A stretch of 64,000 nucleotides of DNA, taken from contig JBOGHW010000062.1 of NCBI GenBank assembly GCA_050744865.1, positions 20,566 to 84,565 on the forward strand, given 5' to 3'. The notes beneath the pieces are model-generated. The model was not told the DNA's origin and searched no databases. It saw only the letters and a program-made list of their open reading frames with translations. Below, piece after piece: positions 18,399 to 26,952 of this stretch. This stretch comes from JAKACA01 sp050744865. GTDB taxonomy: Bacteria; Actinomycetota; Acidimicrobiia; Acidimicrobiales; Bog-793. Each line of letters opens with the position of its first letter. Position 1 is the stretch's first letter. Both the position numbers and the translations under genes were made by a program.

Positions 18399-19417
18399 CT
18401 CACGATCCTTCGCCGAGGGGTCGCAAGCAGGGCCACGACATCGGTGAGGATGTTCATGAACACGTAAAACGCTGCCAGCACGACGACAATGAACTGGATC
18501 GTCGGTATGTCTCGGTCGGTGACGGCGTTAACCATCGCCTGTCCGATTCCGGGGTAGTTGAACACGTACTCGACGATGACGATGCCGCCGGCCAAGTACA
18601 AGAAGTTGAGCCCGATCACCTGGATGGTCGGCGCCACGGCGTTGGGAAGGGCGTGCACGAAGATGACCCGCCAGCTCGGGACCCCCTTCAGCTGCGCCAT
18701 CTCGACATAGTCGGACTCCAAGGCCTCGATCATCGCTGCTCGCATCATCCTTTGGATGTACGGCACGATCACGATGACGAGCGTGGCCACGGGCAGGATC
18801 AGCAACTTGGGATGGTTCCAGGCGTAGGTCCCTGGAGGAAGGATCGACACTCCGGGCAGGATGTGCCAGACGACGGTCGAGAACAAGATGATGAGAGCGA
18901 TAGCCACCACGAACTCCGGTAGTGCCGTCACCGCCAAGGCCACCACCGAGGACGTGTGATCGAACCAGGTGTCCTTGCGAAGAGCGGCCACAGCTCCGAG
19001 AACCACGCCGAGGATCGAGCCGATTATGCCGGTCACGAACACGAGCACGCCCGAGTTCACGAGGCGGGGGGCGATCTGGCTCCAGACGCTGTCGCCGTTG
19101 GTGAGAGACGTGCCCAGTCGTCCCGTCAGAAGACCCGTGAGCCAGCTCCAGAACTGGGTGAGCAACCCCCGGTCCAGGCCGAGCTGATGATCGAGAACCT
19201 GGACGCGTTGCGGGGTGGCGCTGTGGCCCAAAATGGCGTAGGCGGCGTTGCCAGGCAGCACCTGGGTGGCGAGGAAGACAACAACTGAGACGACAAACAG
19301 CGTTATGACGCCAACGACTAACCGGCTGATCACCAGGGCAAGCAGCGGATGCGCCTTACCCCAGGCCACGGTCGGCGGTGGGGTCGGCGGTGGGGTCGGA
19401 GCGAGCGCGGTGGTCAC
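18395..19417 (-). CDS. ABC importer permease, DppB/OppB type
   Basis: The 340-aa protein begins at GTG 19417 and has a Pro/Thr-rich cytoplasmic start made of a repeated TPPP unit. The first helix is VISRLVVGVITLFVVSVVVFLATQVLPGNAA, and the coupling motif SDYVEMAQLKGVPSWRVIFVHALPNAV is in the fifth loop. It is the first gene of the minus-strand permease-permease-ATPase operon, divergent from the cupin gene at 19676. Confidence 0.9.
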   Translation of the reverse strand: MTTALAPTPPPTPPPTVAWGKAHPLLALVISRLVVGVITLFVVSVVVFLATQVLPGNAAYAILGHSATPQRVQVLDHQLGLDRGLLTQFWSWLTGLLTGRLGTSLTNGDSVWSQIAPRLVNSGVLVFVTGIIGSILGVVLGAVAALRKDTWFDHTSSVVALAVTALPEFVVAIALIILFSTVVWHILPGVSILPPGTYAWNHPKLLILPVATLVIVIVPYIQRMMRAAMIEALESDYVEMAQLKGVPSWRVIFVHALPNAVAPTIQVIGLNFLYLAGGIVIVEYVFNYPGIGQAMVNAVTDRDIPTIQFIVVVLAAFYVFMNILTDVVALLATPRRRIVR

Positions 19418-19491
19418 AGCTCGCAGCCCGGACGCCGGGGTAGCTGTCGATCAGCAAGGACGGTGATCACTGTTAGCTGCCTCCCCTGGGT

Positions 19492-19575
19492 GCCGGCGCA
19501 AACCATCCCAGACCCGAACTCTTCGGAGAGAGTGTAGGTGAATCGTGTGCCGTCGGCTAGGGATGGTTTGCCGGC
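19492..19575. promoter_or_regulatory. Long inverted repeat in a divergent promoter
   Basis: CAAACCATCCC (19499-19509) and GGGATGGTTTG (19560-19570) are perfect 11-bp inverted arms about 50 bp apart, each flanked by GCCGGC on the outer side (19492-19497 and 19570-19575). The spacer separates the ABC importer operon from the cupin/phosphoesterase operon. A dimeric or looping regulator is the natural reading, but none is encoded next to it. Confidence 0.45.
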
Positions 19576-19675
19576 TACGACTGCCCGCAACCGCCGCCGA
19601 GTCGGGCACCGGCGGGGCGAGCACTACGGTTTGCTTCATCGCTCGACACCGTTGAGCCACCACTTAGGAGGCACC

Positions 19676-20338
19676 GTGGACATGGACATCGATCCCGCCG
19701 GAATCGCCTACGTCCCGACGACCGGTGTCCGGCGAACCCACGAGATCCCGTCTGTCCTGGCCACCGACGGGGCGCTGGAAGGCTACGGCTGCCTCGTCGA
19801 GGATCCCCAGTCGTTCGAGATCGAGATCGTCCAGTGGCCGGCCCAGGGCCGGCGGCCGATCGACGACCATTCCGGTGACCAGGGAGGAGTGACCGAAGGC
19901 ATCTTCGAGTTCTGGTGGAAGGGGGCCACGCTGTACGCAAGGAACAACGCCGTCGGCGACAGCTACCTGTTCGGCTGGAGCGCCCTACCTGAGGAGATCG
20001 CCACGAGCGGTACACCCCGCGAGAACTTCTTCATCTGGCGAGCCAATTACCACCCCGACGGCGGGCAGCTGTTCTACCCGACTCACGGTGGCAGCTTCAT
20101 GGTGCCTCTCGCCCAACCCGGCGACGACGTCACGCCTGACGACTTCGTCGCCTTCTGGTGCGACGGGACCCGCGGACTTTACGTTCGCCCCAACGTCTGG
20201 CACGGCCCGGTCGTTCCGATCGAGGACAGCGCCGAGCTGCTGGACCGCCAGGGCCGCGTGCACGCCCGTGTCTCGGTCGACTTCCCGAAGGAATTCGGTT
20301 GCTACCTGGTGGCATCCCTCGCACGCCCGCCCGGGTGA
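19676..20338 (+). CDS. Ureidoglycolate lyase-like cupin protein
   Basis: The 220-aa protein is preceded by AGGAGG (19666-19671). GTG 19676 or ATG 19682 may be the start. The C-terminal two-thirds resemble the ureidoglycolate lyase (AllA) fold: FYPTHGGSFMVPLA, then FVAFWCDGTRGLYVRPNVWHGPVVPI, with the characteristic late VWH motif. AllA releases urea from ureidoglycolate, but no other purine-ureide gene is present, so the true substrate may be a different alpha-substituted acid. It overlaps the next gene by GTGA, so the two are probably translated together. Confidence 0.6.
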   Translation: MDMDIDPAGIAYVPTTGVRRTHEIPSVLATDGALEGYGCLVEDPQSFEIEIVQWPAQGRRPIDDHSGDQGGVTEGIFEFWWKGATLYARNNAVGDSYLFGWSALPEEIATSGTPRENFFIWRANYHPDGGQLFYPTHGGSFMVPLAQPGDDVTPDDFVAFWCDGTRGLYVRPNVWHGPVVPIEDSAELLDRQGRVHARVSVDFPKEFGCYLVASLARPPG

Positions 20339-21978
20339 CACCGCCACGCACGACCCTAGAGCGGACACTGGTACCGGTACCGGGCCCGGTGGCCCTTGCT
20401 GGGACGGCTTACAGGCGGCTCGCCTACGGGCCCGGTGAGCCGCGGATGGTGCGCAACGATCTGGCAGCGGACAGGTCACCGTCGGGTGGCACACCAATGT
20501 CACTCCTCTACCTGGCGCAGATCACAGATTTCCAGCTGGCCGACTCCCAGTCGCCGGCGCGCTTCGAGTTCTTGGAGCAGTTGCGGGGGCGCCGCGGAGC
20601 CGAGGCGTACTTGCCGACCTGGCGACCACAAGAGCTCCTCGTGCCACAAGCGGTCTCGGCGATGGTCGACACCTTGAACCGACTGCCGCCGAGCGCCGAG
20701 ACAGGTGCGCCACTCGGCATGTGCATCTCGACCGGCGACAGCCTTGACAACGCCCAGCTGAACGAGCTCGGCTGGTTCCTCACTCTTCTTGCGGGCGGGA
20801 CGCTCGCGCCCAACTCCGGCGCAGGGTTCTACGAGGGCGTGCAGTCAGGCGACTGGGGACAAGAGCTGTACTGGCGCCCCGAGGGGGGTCCAGACCAGTT
20901 CAAAGACGCCTTCGGCTTTCCCGCCCACCCAGGCCTGCTCGCCGATGCCATGCGTCCCTTCCTTGCCCCCGGGCTAGCCGTGCCCTGGCTGTCGTGCTTC
21001 GGTAACCACGATGGTCTCGTGATGGGGACAGCGATTCCGACCCCCGAGTACCAGCGCCTTCTTGCCGGGGGCGAGAAGCCCACTGACCTAGCGCCCGGTG
21101 TCGATCCCCTGGCCCTGGTGGCCGAGTTCACGTCACATCCCGAGCTGTTTCTCACCGGGCCGGCCCGTCAGGTGACGCCCGACCCCGACCGGCGCAGTGT
21201 AGGGAGACGGGAGTTCGTCGAGGCGCATCTGGCTGCCGGGGGGTTGCCGACCGGGCATGGTTTCGATCGTTCGAACCTGAGTGCGGAGACGACCTACGGG
21301 GTGTTCGACGTGGACGGTCCGGTGCCGATTCGCGTCATCCTGCTCGACACTACGAACATGGACGGCGACTGGCAGGGAAGCCTCGGAGTGCGACAGCTCC
21401 GCTGGCTCGAGGACAAATTGACAGAAGTTCACGGCAGGTACTTCGACAGCCAAGGTCGTCTCGTCGCCACCGGGACGAGAGATCGTGTCGTGGTGCTGGC
21501 ATCGCATCACGGCCTTGTCAGCATGGTCAACTTGGGCCACGACCCGAGCGGGCTCGAGCCGGACCAGCCCCGGGTGACCGCCACGGCTTGCCGCAGCTTG
21601 CTGCACAGGTTCCCCAACGTCGTCTGCTGGTTGAACGGCCACCGCCATCGCAACGACATCCAACCGAGGCCAGACCCGGCAGGTCGTACGGCGGGCTTTT
21701 GGGAAATAGCCACCTCGGCGATCGCGGACTGGCCGTGCCAGTCCCGCCTTGTCGAGCTCGCCCTTGACGGCAGGGGCGGCCTAACGATCTTCTCGACGAT
21801 GCTGGATGCCGCCGCGCCGGCCGACCCCGAGAGGGCCGAAGGAGTCGAGCGGCTTGCCGCCCTCCACCGGGAGCTGGCGCTCAACTACCCCGCCCCGAGC
21901 TTTGTCGCCCACAGCGCGGGAAAGTCCGGAGACCGCAACGTCGCGCTCCGCCTGCCTGTCCCCTTCCCCGTCAAGTAG
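20335..21978 (+). CDS. Metallophosphoesterase resembling the TIGR03767 group
   Basis: The 547-aa protein starts at GTG 20335 within the upstream stop. Calcineurin-like motifs are visible: QITDFQLAD, STGDSLDN, CFGNHDGL, LASHHG and a late LNGHRHRN. The opening TTLERTLVPV...AYRRLAYGPGEPRMVRNDL segment recalls actinobacterial TIGR03767-type phosphoesterases. No signal peptide is visible. The substrate is unknown. It is coupled to the cupin gene and lies opposite the ABC importer. Confidence 0.7.
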   Translation: MTPPRTTLERTLVPVPGPVALAGTAYRRLAYGPGEPRMVRNDLAADRSPSGGTPMSLLYLAQITDFQLADSQSPARFEFLEQLRGRRGAEAYLPTWRPQELLVPQAVSAMVDTLNRLPPSAETGAPLGMCISTGDSLDNAQLNELGWFLTLLAGGTLAPNSGAGFYEGVQSGDWGQELYWRPEGGPDQFKDAFGFPAHPGLLADAMRPFLAPGLAVPWLSCFGNHDGLVMGTAIPTPEYQRLLAGGEKPTDLAPGVDPLALVAEFTSHPELFLTGPARQVTPDPDRRSVGRREFVEAHLAAGGLPTGHGFDRSNLSAETTYGVFDVDGPVPIRVILLDTTNMDGDWQGSLGVRQLRWLEDKLTEVHGRYFDSQGRLVATGTRDRVVVLASHHGLVSMVNLGHDPSGLEPDQPRVTATACRSLLHRFPNVVCWLNGHRHRNDIQPRPDPAGRTAGFWEIATSAIADWPCQSRLVELALDGRGGLTIFSTMLDAAAPADPERAEGVERLAALHRELALNYPAPSFVAHSAGKSGDRNVALRLPVPFPVK

Positions 21979-22067
21979 CCGGGGGTCTCGCCACCGACTA
22001 CTCGATGCCGCAGGCGCGGTGACGTGGCGGCAGGCCGAAGTGGCGGCAGGACGCCAGGATCAGGCCG

Positions 22068-22889
22068 TCAGGCGGCGGGGGCCGACGGCCAGGCCACAGG
22101 GAAGAGCTGGTGGTCCATCTCCTCACCTGGAGCGAGCTCTGACTCCAGGCCTTCGAAGGGCGGCGACGTCCGCCACCTTCGTGGGGCATAACGGGCACTA
22201 TCGGACAGGTAGCGCAGCGAGAGCACCCGCCGGCGGCCGGCATAGGGGAAGCCCGGTGCGCCGTGAACCGAGAGGAAGTCGAAGAAGATGGCGTCGCCTG
22301 GTTCCATCTCGTAGCCGCGGATGGTGAAGGCGCCAGGATCGGCTTCAATATCAGGCAGCTCCGCCAGGCTGCCTTCGGGGAACCACTTGGCTTCGCCCAT
22401 GAGGAACGTCCGAGGCATCAGCCAAGGGCCGAGATGCGTGGTCGCAACGACCTCGAGGCTCCCGCCGCGTGGCACCGGGTCGAGGGGGATCCAGGCACTC
22501 ACCCCCCGGCCGTCGACGTTGTAGTACGGCTGGTCCTGGTGCCAGGGCGTCCTCTGTGACGTGCCGCCTTCCTTCACGAGGACATGGTCGTGGTAAAAGC
22601 GCGCAGTTGCAGAGCACATGAGTGTGGCGGCGATCCTCGGGACGCCCGATCCGAGGGCGAGCTGGGCGATCTCGGGTACTTCCTGCCACCTGCAGAAGTC
22701 CTCGATGAATCGGCCTGGATCCTCGGCCCCGCTCGCGACTTGGGCGAGGTGGCTCGGCTGGTCGAGGACCGTCTGGATTCCGCCCCGCGCCAGCTCCACT
22801 TCGTCTGGTGTCAGCGCCCCGCGCACGCATACGACACCGTCACGGGCGAAGTCGGCAACCGCCGTCTCCTCGATCTGTACAGAGGTCAT
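22068..22889 (-). CDS. PhyH-family Fe(II)/2-oxoglutarate dioxygenase
   Basis: The 273-aa protein has the iron triad: the HxD motif at residues 117-119 (TPWHQDQPYYNVDG) and a distal His at about 209 (LSVHGAPG), followed by an Arg-rich strand (AGRRRVLSLRYL) that should hold 2-oxoglutarate. It starts at ATG 22889. PhyH enzymes hydroxylate lipids, amino acids and secondary metabolites; this one closes the catabolic island, so hydroxylation of the imported compound is an attractive guess only. Confidence 0.85.
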   Translation of the reverse strand: MTSVQIEETAVADFARDGVVCVRGALTPDEVELARGGIQTVLDQPSHLAQVASGAEDPGRFIEDFCRWQEVPEIAQLALGSGVPRIAATLMCSATARFYHDHVLVKEGGTSQRTPWHQDQPYYNVDGRGVSAWIPLDPVPRGGSLEVVATTHLGPWLMPRTFLMGEAKWFPEGSLAELPDIEADPGAFTIRGYEMEPGDAIFFDFLSVHGAPGFPYAGRRRVLSLRYLSDSARYAPRRWRTSPPFEGLESELAPGEEMDHQLFPVAWPSAPAA

Positions 22890-22940
22890 ACAGCAGGATA
22901 GGGAGCGGCCGCATGAGTGCCGAGCGGACGGTTGCGGCGG

Positions 22941-23888
22941 CTACTCGTCAAACGCGCGGCGTACCCAGGCCAAGTGCCGACCGAGGTCTGTGGCTTGCTC
23001 TTGCATCGCCTCACCAAGCCAGACCAGCGTCATGGTCCGCGTCAGCCACTCCAAGCGACGCCCGAAGTCGTCGTCGACGGGCAACCCGTAAGCAGCCAGG
23101 ACAGCTCGAACGAAGCACCAGTCTCCGATCGTGATCAGCCCCACGAAGTCGACGACAGGGTCGGTGACCATGGCATCTGTCCAGTCGATCAATCCGGAGA
23201 GATGCCCGCTCACAGCATCGACGAGGACGTGCTCGGCGCAAATGTCGTTGTGCGCCAAGACCCGCCTGCCTGTAAACCGAGGGCGTGGCAGCGAGCCCGA
23301 CAGGTAGGGCTCTGCGACGGCTCGAAGGTCCAGTGGCAGCCCAGCCCTCAGGTCGTTTACGCACCAAGACAGGTCGGCCCGGTGCCCACCGGCGCCGAGA
23401 GGCTCCTCCCGGGTTGGCGTGGAAGGCACGTGTTCGGTGTCGACGTTGTGCAGCGTTGTCAGCGTCGTTCCAAGGTCGTCGGCAAGGACGCCCACGTCGG
23501 CCGCCGGCTGGCCTGCTGGTATCCCGTCCATGAGCCGATAGCCGACGAAGGGGTACGGAAACTGTGCGCTTGGCCGACCGAGATAGGAGAACTTCGGCAC
23601 GCTCGGTCCGAGCGCAATGCCGGCTAGCCGAACTATTTCGGTCTCGCGAGTCAGCCAGGCGACCCGCTCTGCCCGCTTCGGGAAGCGAAACACGACACCG
23701 CCGCACAAGAACACATCGTGGTCCCAGCCGGCTCCGAGGCTGGTCACGTCCTGCCCGTCCAGCTCGGGAAACTGATCGGCGACCAGCTGGACGACCGTCA
23801 GCTGGTCGAGATGGCGGTCGCCATCGGTCGCGAGATAAGGAACCTCGCCGCCGGGCTCGACCTGGAGTGCAGGCTGCCCGGCTGACAC
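22941..23888 (-). CDS. Aminoglycoside phosphotransferase-family kinase
   Basis: The 315-aa protein has the APH/choline-kinase fold: an N-lobe (GWDHDVFLCGGVVFRFPKR), the Brenner catalytic loop LAHNDICAEHVLVD and the metal-binding GLIDWTDAMVTDPVVDF. The first 25-30 residues are encoded antisense to a 67-bp relic of another gene (23820-23886), so the true start may be an internal GTG near VVQLVADQFPEL. Whether it modifies an antibiotic or a metabolite cannot be told. Confidence 0.8.
   Translation of the reverse strand: MSAGQPALQVEPGGEVPYLATDGDRHLDQLTVVQLVADQFPELDGQDVTSLGAGWDHDVFLCGGVVFRFPKRAERVAWLTRETEIVRLAGIALGPSVPKFSYLGRPSAQFPYPFVGYRLMDGIPAGQPAADVGVLADDLGTTLTTLHNVDTEHVPSTPTREEPLGAGGHRADLSWCVNDLRAGLPLDLRAVAEPYLSGSLPRPRFTGRRVLAHNDICAEHVLVDAVSGHLSGLIDWTDAMVTDPVVDFVGLITIGDWCFVRAVLAAYGLPVDDDFGRRLEWLTRTMTLVWLGEAMQEQATDLGRHLAWVRRAFDE
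23820..23886 (+). pseudogene. C-terminal relic of a YcaQ-type winged-helix gene
   Basis: These 67 bases match 29078-29144, the end of the intact winged-helix gene, at 60 positions (about 90%). In frame they read AIGREIRNLAAGLDLECRLPG then stop, against AIGREIRDLARWLDLELRLPG there. A few further codons upstream (from about 23787) remain compatible. Only this tail is recognisable; the rest has been replaced by the kinase gene on the other strand. Confidence 0.75.
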
Positions 23889-23894
23889 CTTGAG

Positions 23895-24281
23895 TCAGCT
23901 CACCTTCGAGACGATCTCCACAAGATTGCCGTCCGGGTCGCGCAGCAAGGCGTTGCGGTTGTTGTTTCCGGTGTCGTGCGGCTCCTGGACGACGGGCGTA
24001 CCCGCCGCCACCAGCTGGGCAAAGGCGTCGTCGGTGTTATCGCACCAGATGACCACTGCCATGACTGGGCTGCCGGGAATGGCGTCAACACCGTGCACTC
24101 TCCGGGCCGCTTCGACCGTGCCCAGCCCGATGCAGAAGTCGTTCAGCAGGAACTCCACATGCGTGGGGATCCCTTCGGCCGACGTGCGGAACGTCTCCTT
24201 GAACCCGAGGAGGTCCCGATAGAAGCCAACGCCGGCTTCGATGTCGCGGGTGTAGAGGTTCACGAATCCGGAGTTGAACAT
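23895..24281 (-). CDS. VOC-superfamily protein (glyoxalase/bleomycin-resistance fold)
   Basis: The 128-aa protein has two beta-alpha-beta modules: FVNLYTRDIEAGVGFYRDLLGFKETF at the start and a C-terminal RDPDGNLVEIVSKVS carrying the metal-ligand Glu. Typical length for a single-domain VOC enzyme. The substrate is unknown. Confidence 0.8.
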   Translation of the reverse strand: MFNSGFVNLYTRDIEAGVGFYRDLLGFKETFRTSAEGIPTHVEFLLNDFCIGLGTVEAARRVHGVDAIPGSPVMAVVIWCDNTDDAFAQLVAAGTPVVQEPHDTGNNNRNALLRDPDGNLVEIVSKVS

Positions 24282-24314
24282 GCAGAACTCCCTATTTCAC
24301 GCGGCCGGGGAGGA

Positions 24315-25475
24315 CTAGTGCCAGAGCGACCGGCAAGGAATCTTGTCGCGGTCGCATCGGTCCGCGTACTTACCGGCGATCTCGGTCACCTCCCGTAGGA
24401 GACCGGTCTCGAGGGTGACGGGCTCGAGACCCATCTCGAGAAACTGCTTGTTCTCGACGAACAGCTCGTTCTCGGCCGCCTCGTTCCGCGGGTTGTCGAC
24501 GTAGTCGATCTCAGCACCGGTGATCTCGGAGACGAGCTTGGCGAGGTCGCGAAGCCTGTGAGTCTCGGTCATCTGATTGAAGATCTTGACCCGGTCGCCC
24601 GGCTCAGGCGCATTCCTGACAGCCAGCTCGATGCAACGGACGGTGTTGTGGATGTGGATGAAGGCACGGGTCTGCCCACCGGTCCCGTGGACGGTGAGCG
24701 GGTAGCCGATCGCCGCCTGCATCAGGAAGCGGTTCAAGACCGTGCCGTAGTCGCCGTCGTAGTCGAAACGATTGATCAGCCGCTCGTCGCGCGCAGTCTC
24801 GTCGGTCTGGGTGCCCCACACGATGCCCTGGTGCAGATCGGTGACGCGAACGCCGTCGTTCTTGTTGTAGGAGGCGAAGAGAAGCTGGTCCTGGGTCTTG
24901 GTCAGGTGGTAGACGCTGCCAGGATTGGCCGGGTAGAGGATCTCCTGCTCGATGCTGTGACCGTCGTCGGCCCGTACCTCGACTTGCAGGTAGCCCTCCG
25001 GAATGCGGATGCCTGCGGTCCCGTAGCCGTAGACACCCATCGATCCCAGATGGACGATGTGGGTGTCGAGGCCGGCCTCGACGACAGCGGCGAGCAGGTT
25101 GTTCGTGGCGTTGATGTTGTTGTTGACGGTGTAGCGCTTGTGCCAAGAGCTCTTCATCGAATACGGCGCCGCCCGCTGCTCGGCGAAGTGGACGACGGCG
25201 TCCGGCTGGTACTCCCTCAACAGCGAGAGGAGGCGGTGGTAGTTCTCGGCCACGTCGAAGCGGTGGAAGGTGATCTGCTTGCCGCTTACGGCTTCCCACG
25301 CCTTCAGCCTGACGCTCATCGGCGCGATCGGCGTCAGAGAGCCCACCTCGAGCTCGTTGTCGATGTTCCTCCGGGAAAGATTGTCGACGATGACCACGTC
25401 GTGGCCGTGCTCGGAGAGGTAGAGCGAGGTCGGCCATCCGCAGAAGCCGTCTCCCCCCAGAACAACAATGCGCAA
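24315..25475 (-). CDS. sqdB: UDP-sulfoquinovose synthase
   Basis: The 386-aa SDR enzyme starts at TTG 25475 with AGGAGG 8 nt upstream. It carries the NAD motif GGDGFCGW, VVHFAEQRAAPYSM, GSMGVYGYG, YHLTKTQD (catalytic Tyr/Lys), LHQGIVWGTQTDE, NRFDYDGDYGTVLNRF and HGTGGQTRAF. As I recall the sequences, these line up along the whole length of plant SQD1 and bacterial SqdB, which add sulfite to UDP-glucose to make the sulfolipid head group. No sqdC, sqdD or sqdX is nearby, so the product may feed a sulfolipid or a sulfonated glycan made elsewhere. Confidence 0.88.
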   Translation of the reverse strand: MRIVVLGGDGFCGWPTSLYLSEHGHDVVIVDNLSRRNIDNELEVGSLTPIAPMSVRLKAWEAVSGKQITFHRFDVAENYHRLLSLLREYQPDAVVHFAEQRAAPYSMKSSWHKRYTVNNNINATNNLLAAVVEAGLDTHIVHLGSMGVYGYGTAGIRIPEGYLQVEVRADDGHSIEQEILYPANPGSVYHLTKTQDQLLFASYNKNDGVRVTDLHQGIVWGTQTDETARDERLINRFDYDGDYGTVLNRFLMQAAIGYPLTVHGTGGQTRAFIHIHNTVRCIELAVRNAPEPGDRVKIFNQMTETHRLRDLAKLVSEITGAEIDYVDNPRNEAAENELFVENKQFLEMGLEPVTLETGLLREVTEIAGKYADRCDRDKIPCRSLWH

Positions 25476-25703
25476 GTGAACCGCCTCCTGTGGTCTGGTC
25501 AAAAAGCCCGCGGACACCAAGCGGTCCGTCGGACGAGGGCGCGAAAACCGTAGGCGTCGGGAAGCCCCCTCCAGGACCGAAGGCTATAGCAACGATGCTA
25601 CCAGGCGCCGCGCGGCAGGCTACGTCTATCATGGCGAATCGCTCCCCACGCCGAGGTCGACACCATTTTAGGCAGCATCGCCCTGGCTACGACTGCTTGC
25701 TGC

Positions 25704-26252
25704 TTGCTGGCGCTGATTGTGCTGCATCTGCTGCCAACTGGTCTTTCTCCGTTGCGGAACGCCGTCAGCCAATACGGAATCAGTCGGTATCGCTCCGGGT
25801 ATCGCGTGCAGACGTTGAGCATGGGTGTGGCTGCGATCGCCTCGGCCATAGGGATCGCCAAGCTCAACTTGGCTGGTAGCTCCATTGCCGTGATCCTGCT
25901 CCTCATCTGCGGTGCCGCTCGATGTGCCATCAGTTGGTTCCCGATGGATACGCCCGGCACGGAGCGCACTGAGACCGGGCGACGTCATGGGCTCCTGGCG
26001 ATCGCGGCCTTCGCGGCGGTCGCCCTAGCCGCCATCCGCCTCGGCACCCTCCTCAACCGGGCCGACGTGTGGCGTTCCACAAGTGCTGTCGTCGTCGGTT
26101 TGGGGATCGAAATGCTCGTCACGTCCATCGCCCTGGGCCCGGTGCGGCGCCACGAGACGATGCGCAGATACTTCGGTCTTGTCGAGCGCGCCTTTTACGC
26201 CGGCGCCCTGGCGTTCTTCTTCATCGTCAGCATCGAGCTGATCCGGCGTTGA
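25704..26252 (+). CDS. DUF998-like membrane protein
   Basis: The protein of about 182 aa has six hydrophobic segments. An early HLLPTGLSPLRNAVSQYGIS matches the DUF998 pattern of Pro-Leu-Arg and SxYG after the first helix. The ORF opens at TTG 25704, which would cut into helix 1; in-frame coding-like sequence runs back to about 25629 (EVDTILGSIALATTACC) without an ATG, GTG or TTG, so the real start is uncertain. Function unknown. Its 3' end overlaps the convergent methyltransferase relic by 26 bp. Confidence 0.65.
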   Translation: MLALIVLHLLPTGLSPLRNAVSQYGISRYRSGYRVQTLSMGVAAIASAIGIAKLNLAGSSIAVILLLICGAARCAISWFPMDTPGTERTETGRRHGLLAIAAFAAVALAAIRLGTLLNRADVWRSTSAVVVGLGIEMLVTSIALGPVRRHETMRRYFGLVERAFYAGALAFFFIVSIELIRR

Positions 26253-26952
26253 TCCTGGCGGCATCCTTCGTCGCCCAGAGGTAGGCGGCGGCCAGCCGGC
26301 GGCGGCCCCGGCCCTGCTCGACGAGCGGCCGCAGATGAAATTCGAGTCTGGCGGCCTCCTCGGGCGTAAGCGCTTGGTCGATCGCCTCTCGCAGGGTGGG
26401 AACAAGCGGGTTGCCGGAGGAGTTGACGAACGTCTCCCAAGGCAAGCCGTGGCTGCCGGGCGCGACGTCGACGCGCAACTCGAGGTGAACCTCTTCGAAG
26501 CCCGCTTCCTCGGCCAGGGCGAGCAGGTCTTGCTCGTCAAAGTCGACCATTGGATCCGTCTCCGGATCCTGGATAGAGGCATACAGGGTCTCGAGCTTCG
26601 CCTCGAGATCGGCGATCGGCAGGGAGTCGTGCCCGAGGTGGCCGAAGAGGCACCCCGGTGCCACCATCAGTTGGTTGATCGGCTCGTAGATGCTCAGCCT
26701 CCCGCCCCGGCGCAGCACCCGGTGGAACTCCCGAAAGGCCGCAGCCTTGTCCTTCACGTAGATGAGCACAGACCTCGTGGTAACGATGTCCACCGACGCC
26801 TCGCCGATCGGATCGAGGTCGTCAGCCGCCGCCTGCAAGAAACGGCACCGCTCACCCACACCCATCTCCCCCGCAACTCGCCCGCAGTGAGCCAGGAGGT
26901 CTGCGGAGATGTCGCTGAAGACCACCGACCCCGTGGCGCCGACCCTCGCCTG
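26227..26952 (-). pseudogene. SAM methyltransferase lacking its N-terminal part
   Basis: Sequence resembling a class I methyltransferase begins abruptly at RVGATGSVVFSDIS, just after where motif I should be. It continues through VDIVTTRSVLIYV, EFHRVLRRGGRLSIYEPINQ to a normal end. The SAM-binding glycine motif and everything before it are missing; the frame upstream (to 27021) is Arg-rich noise. It abuts, in another frame, the truncated gene at 26852-27541, consistent with a deletion that joined the two. Confidence 0.75.

Noticed and set aside
24558..25553. 331-aa plus-strand frame opposite sqdB
   Set aside because: It is the antisense of a well-conserved gene and has no family motif.
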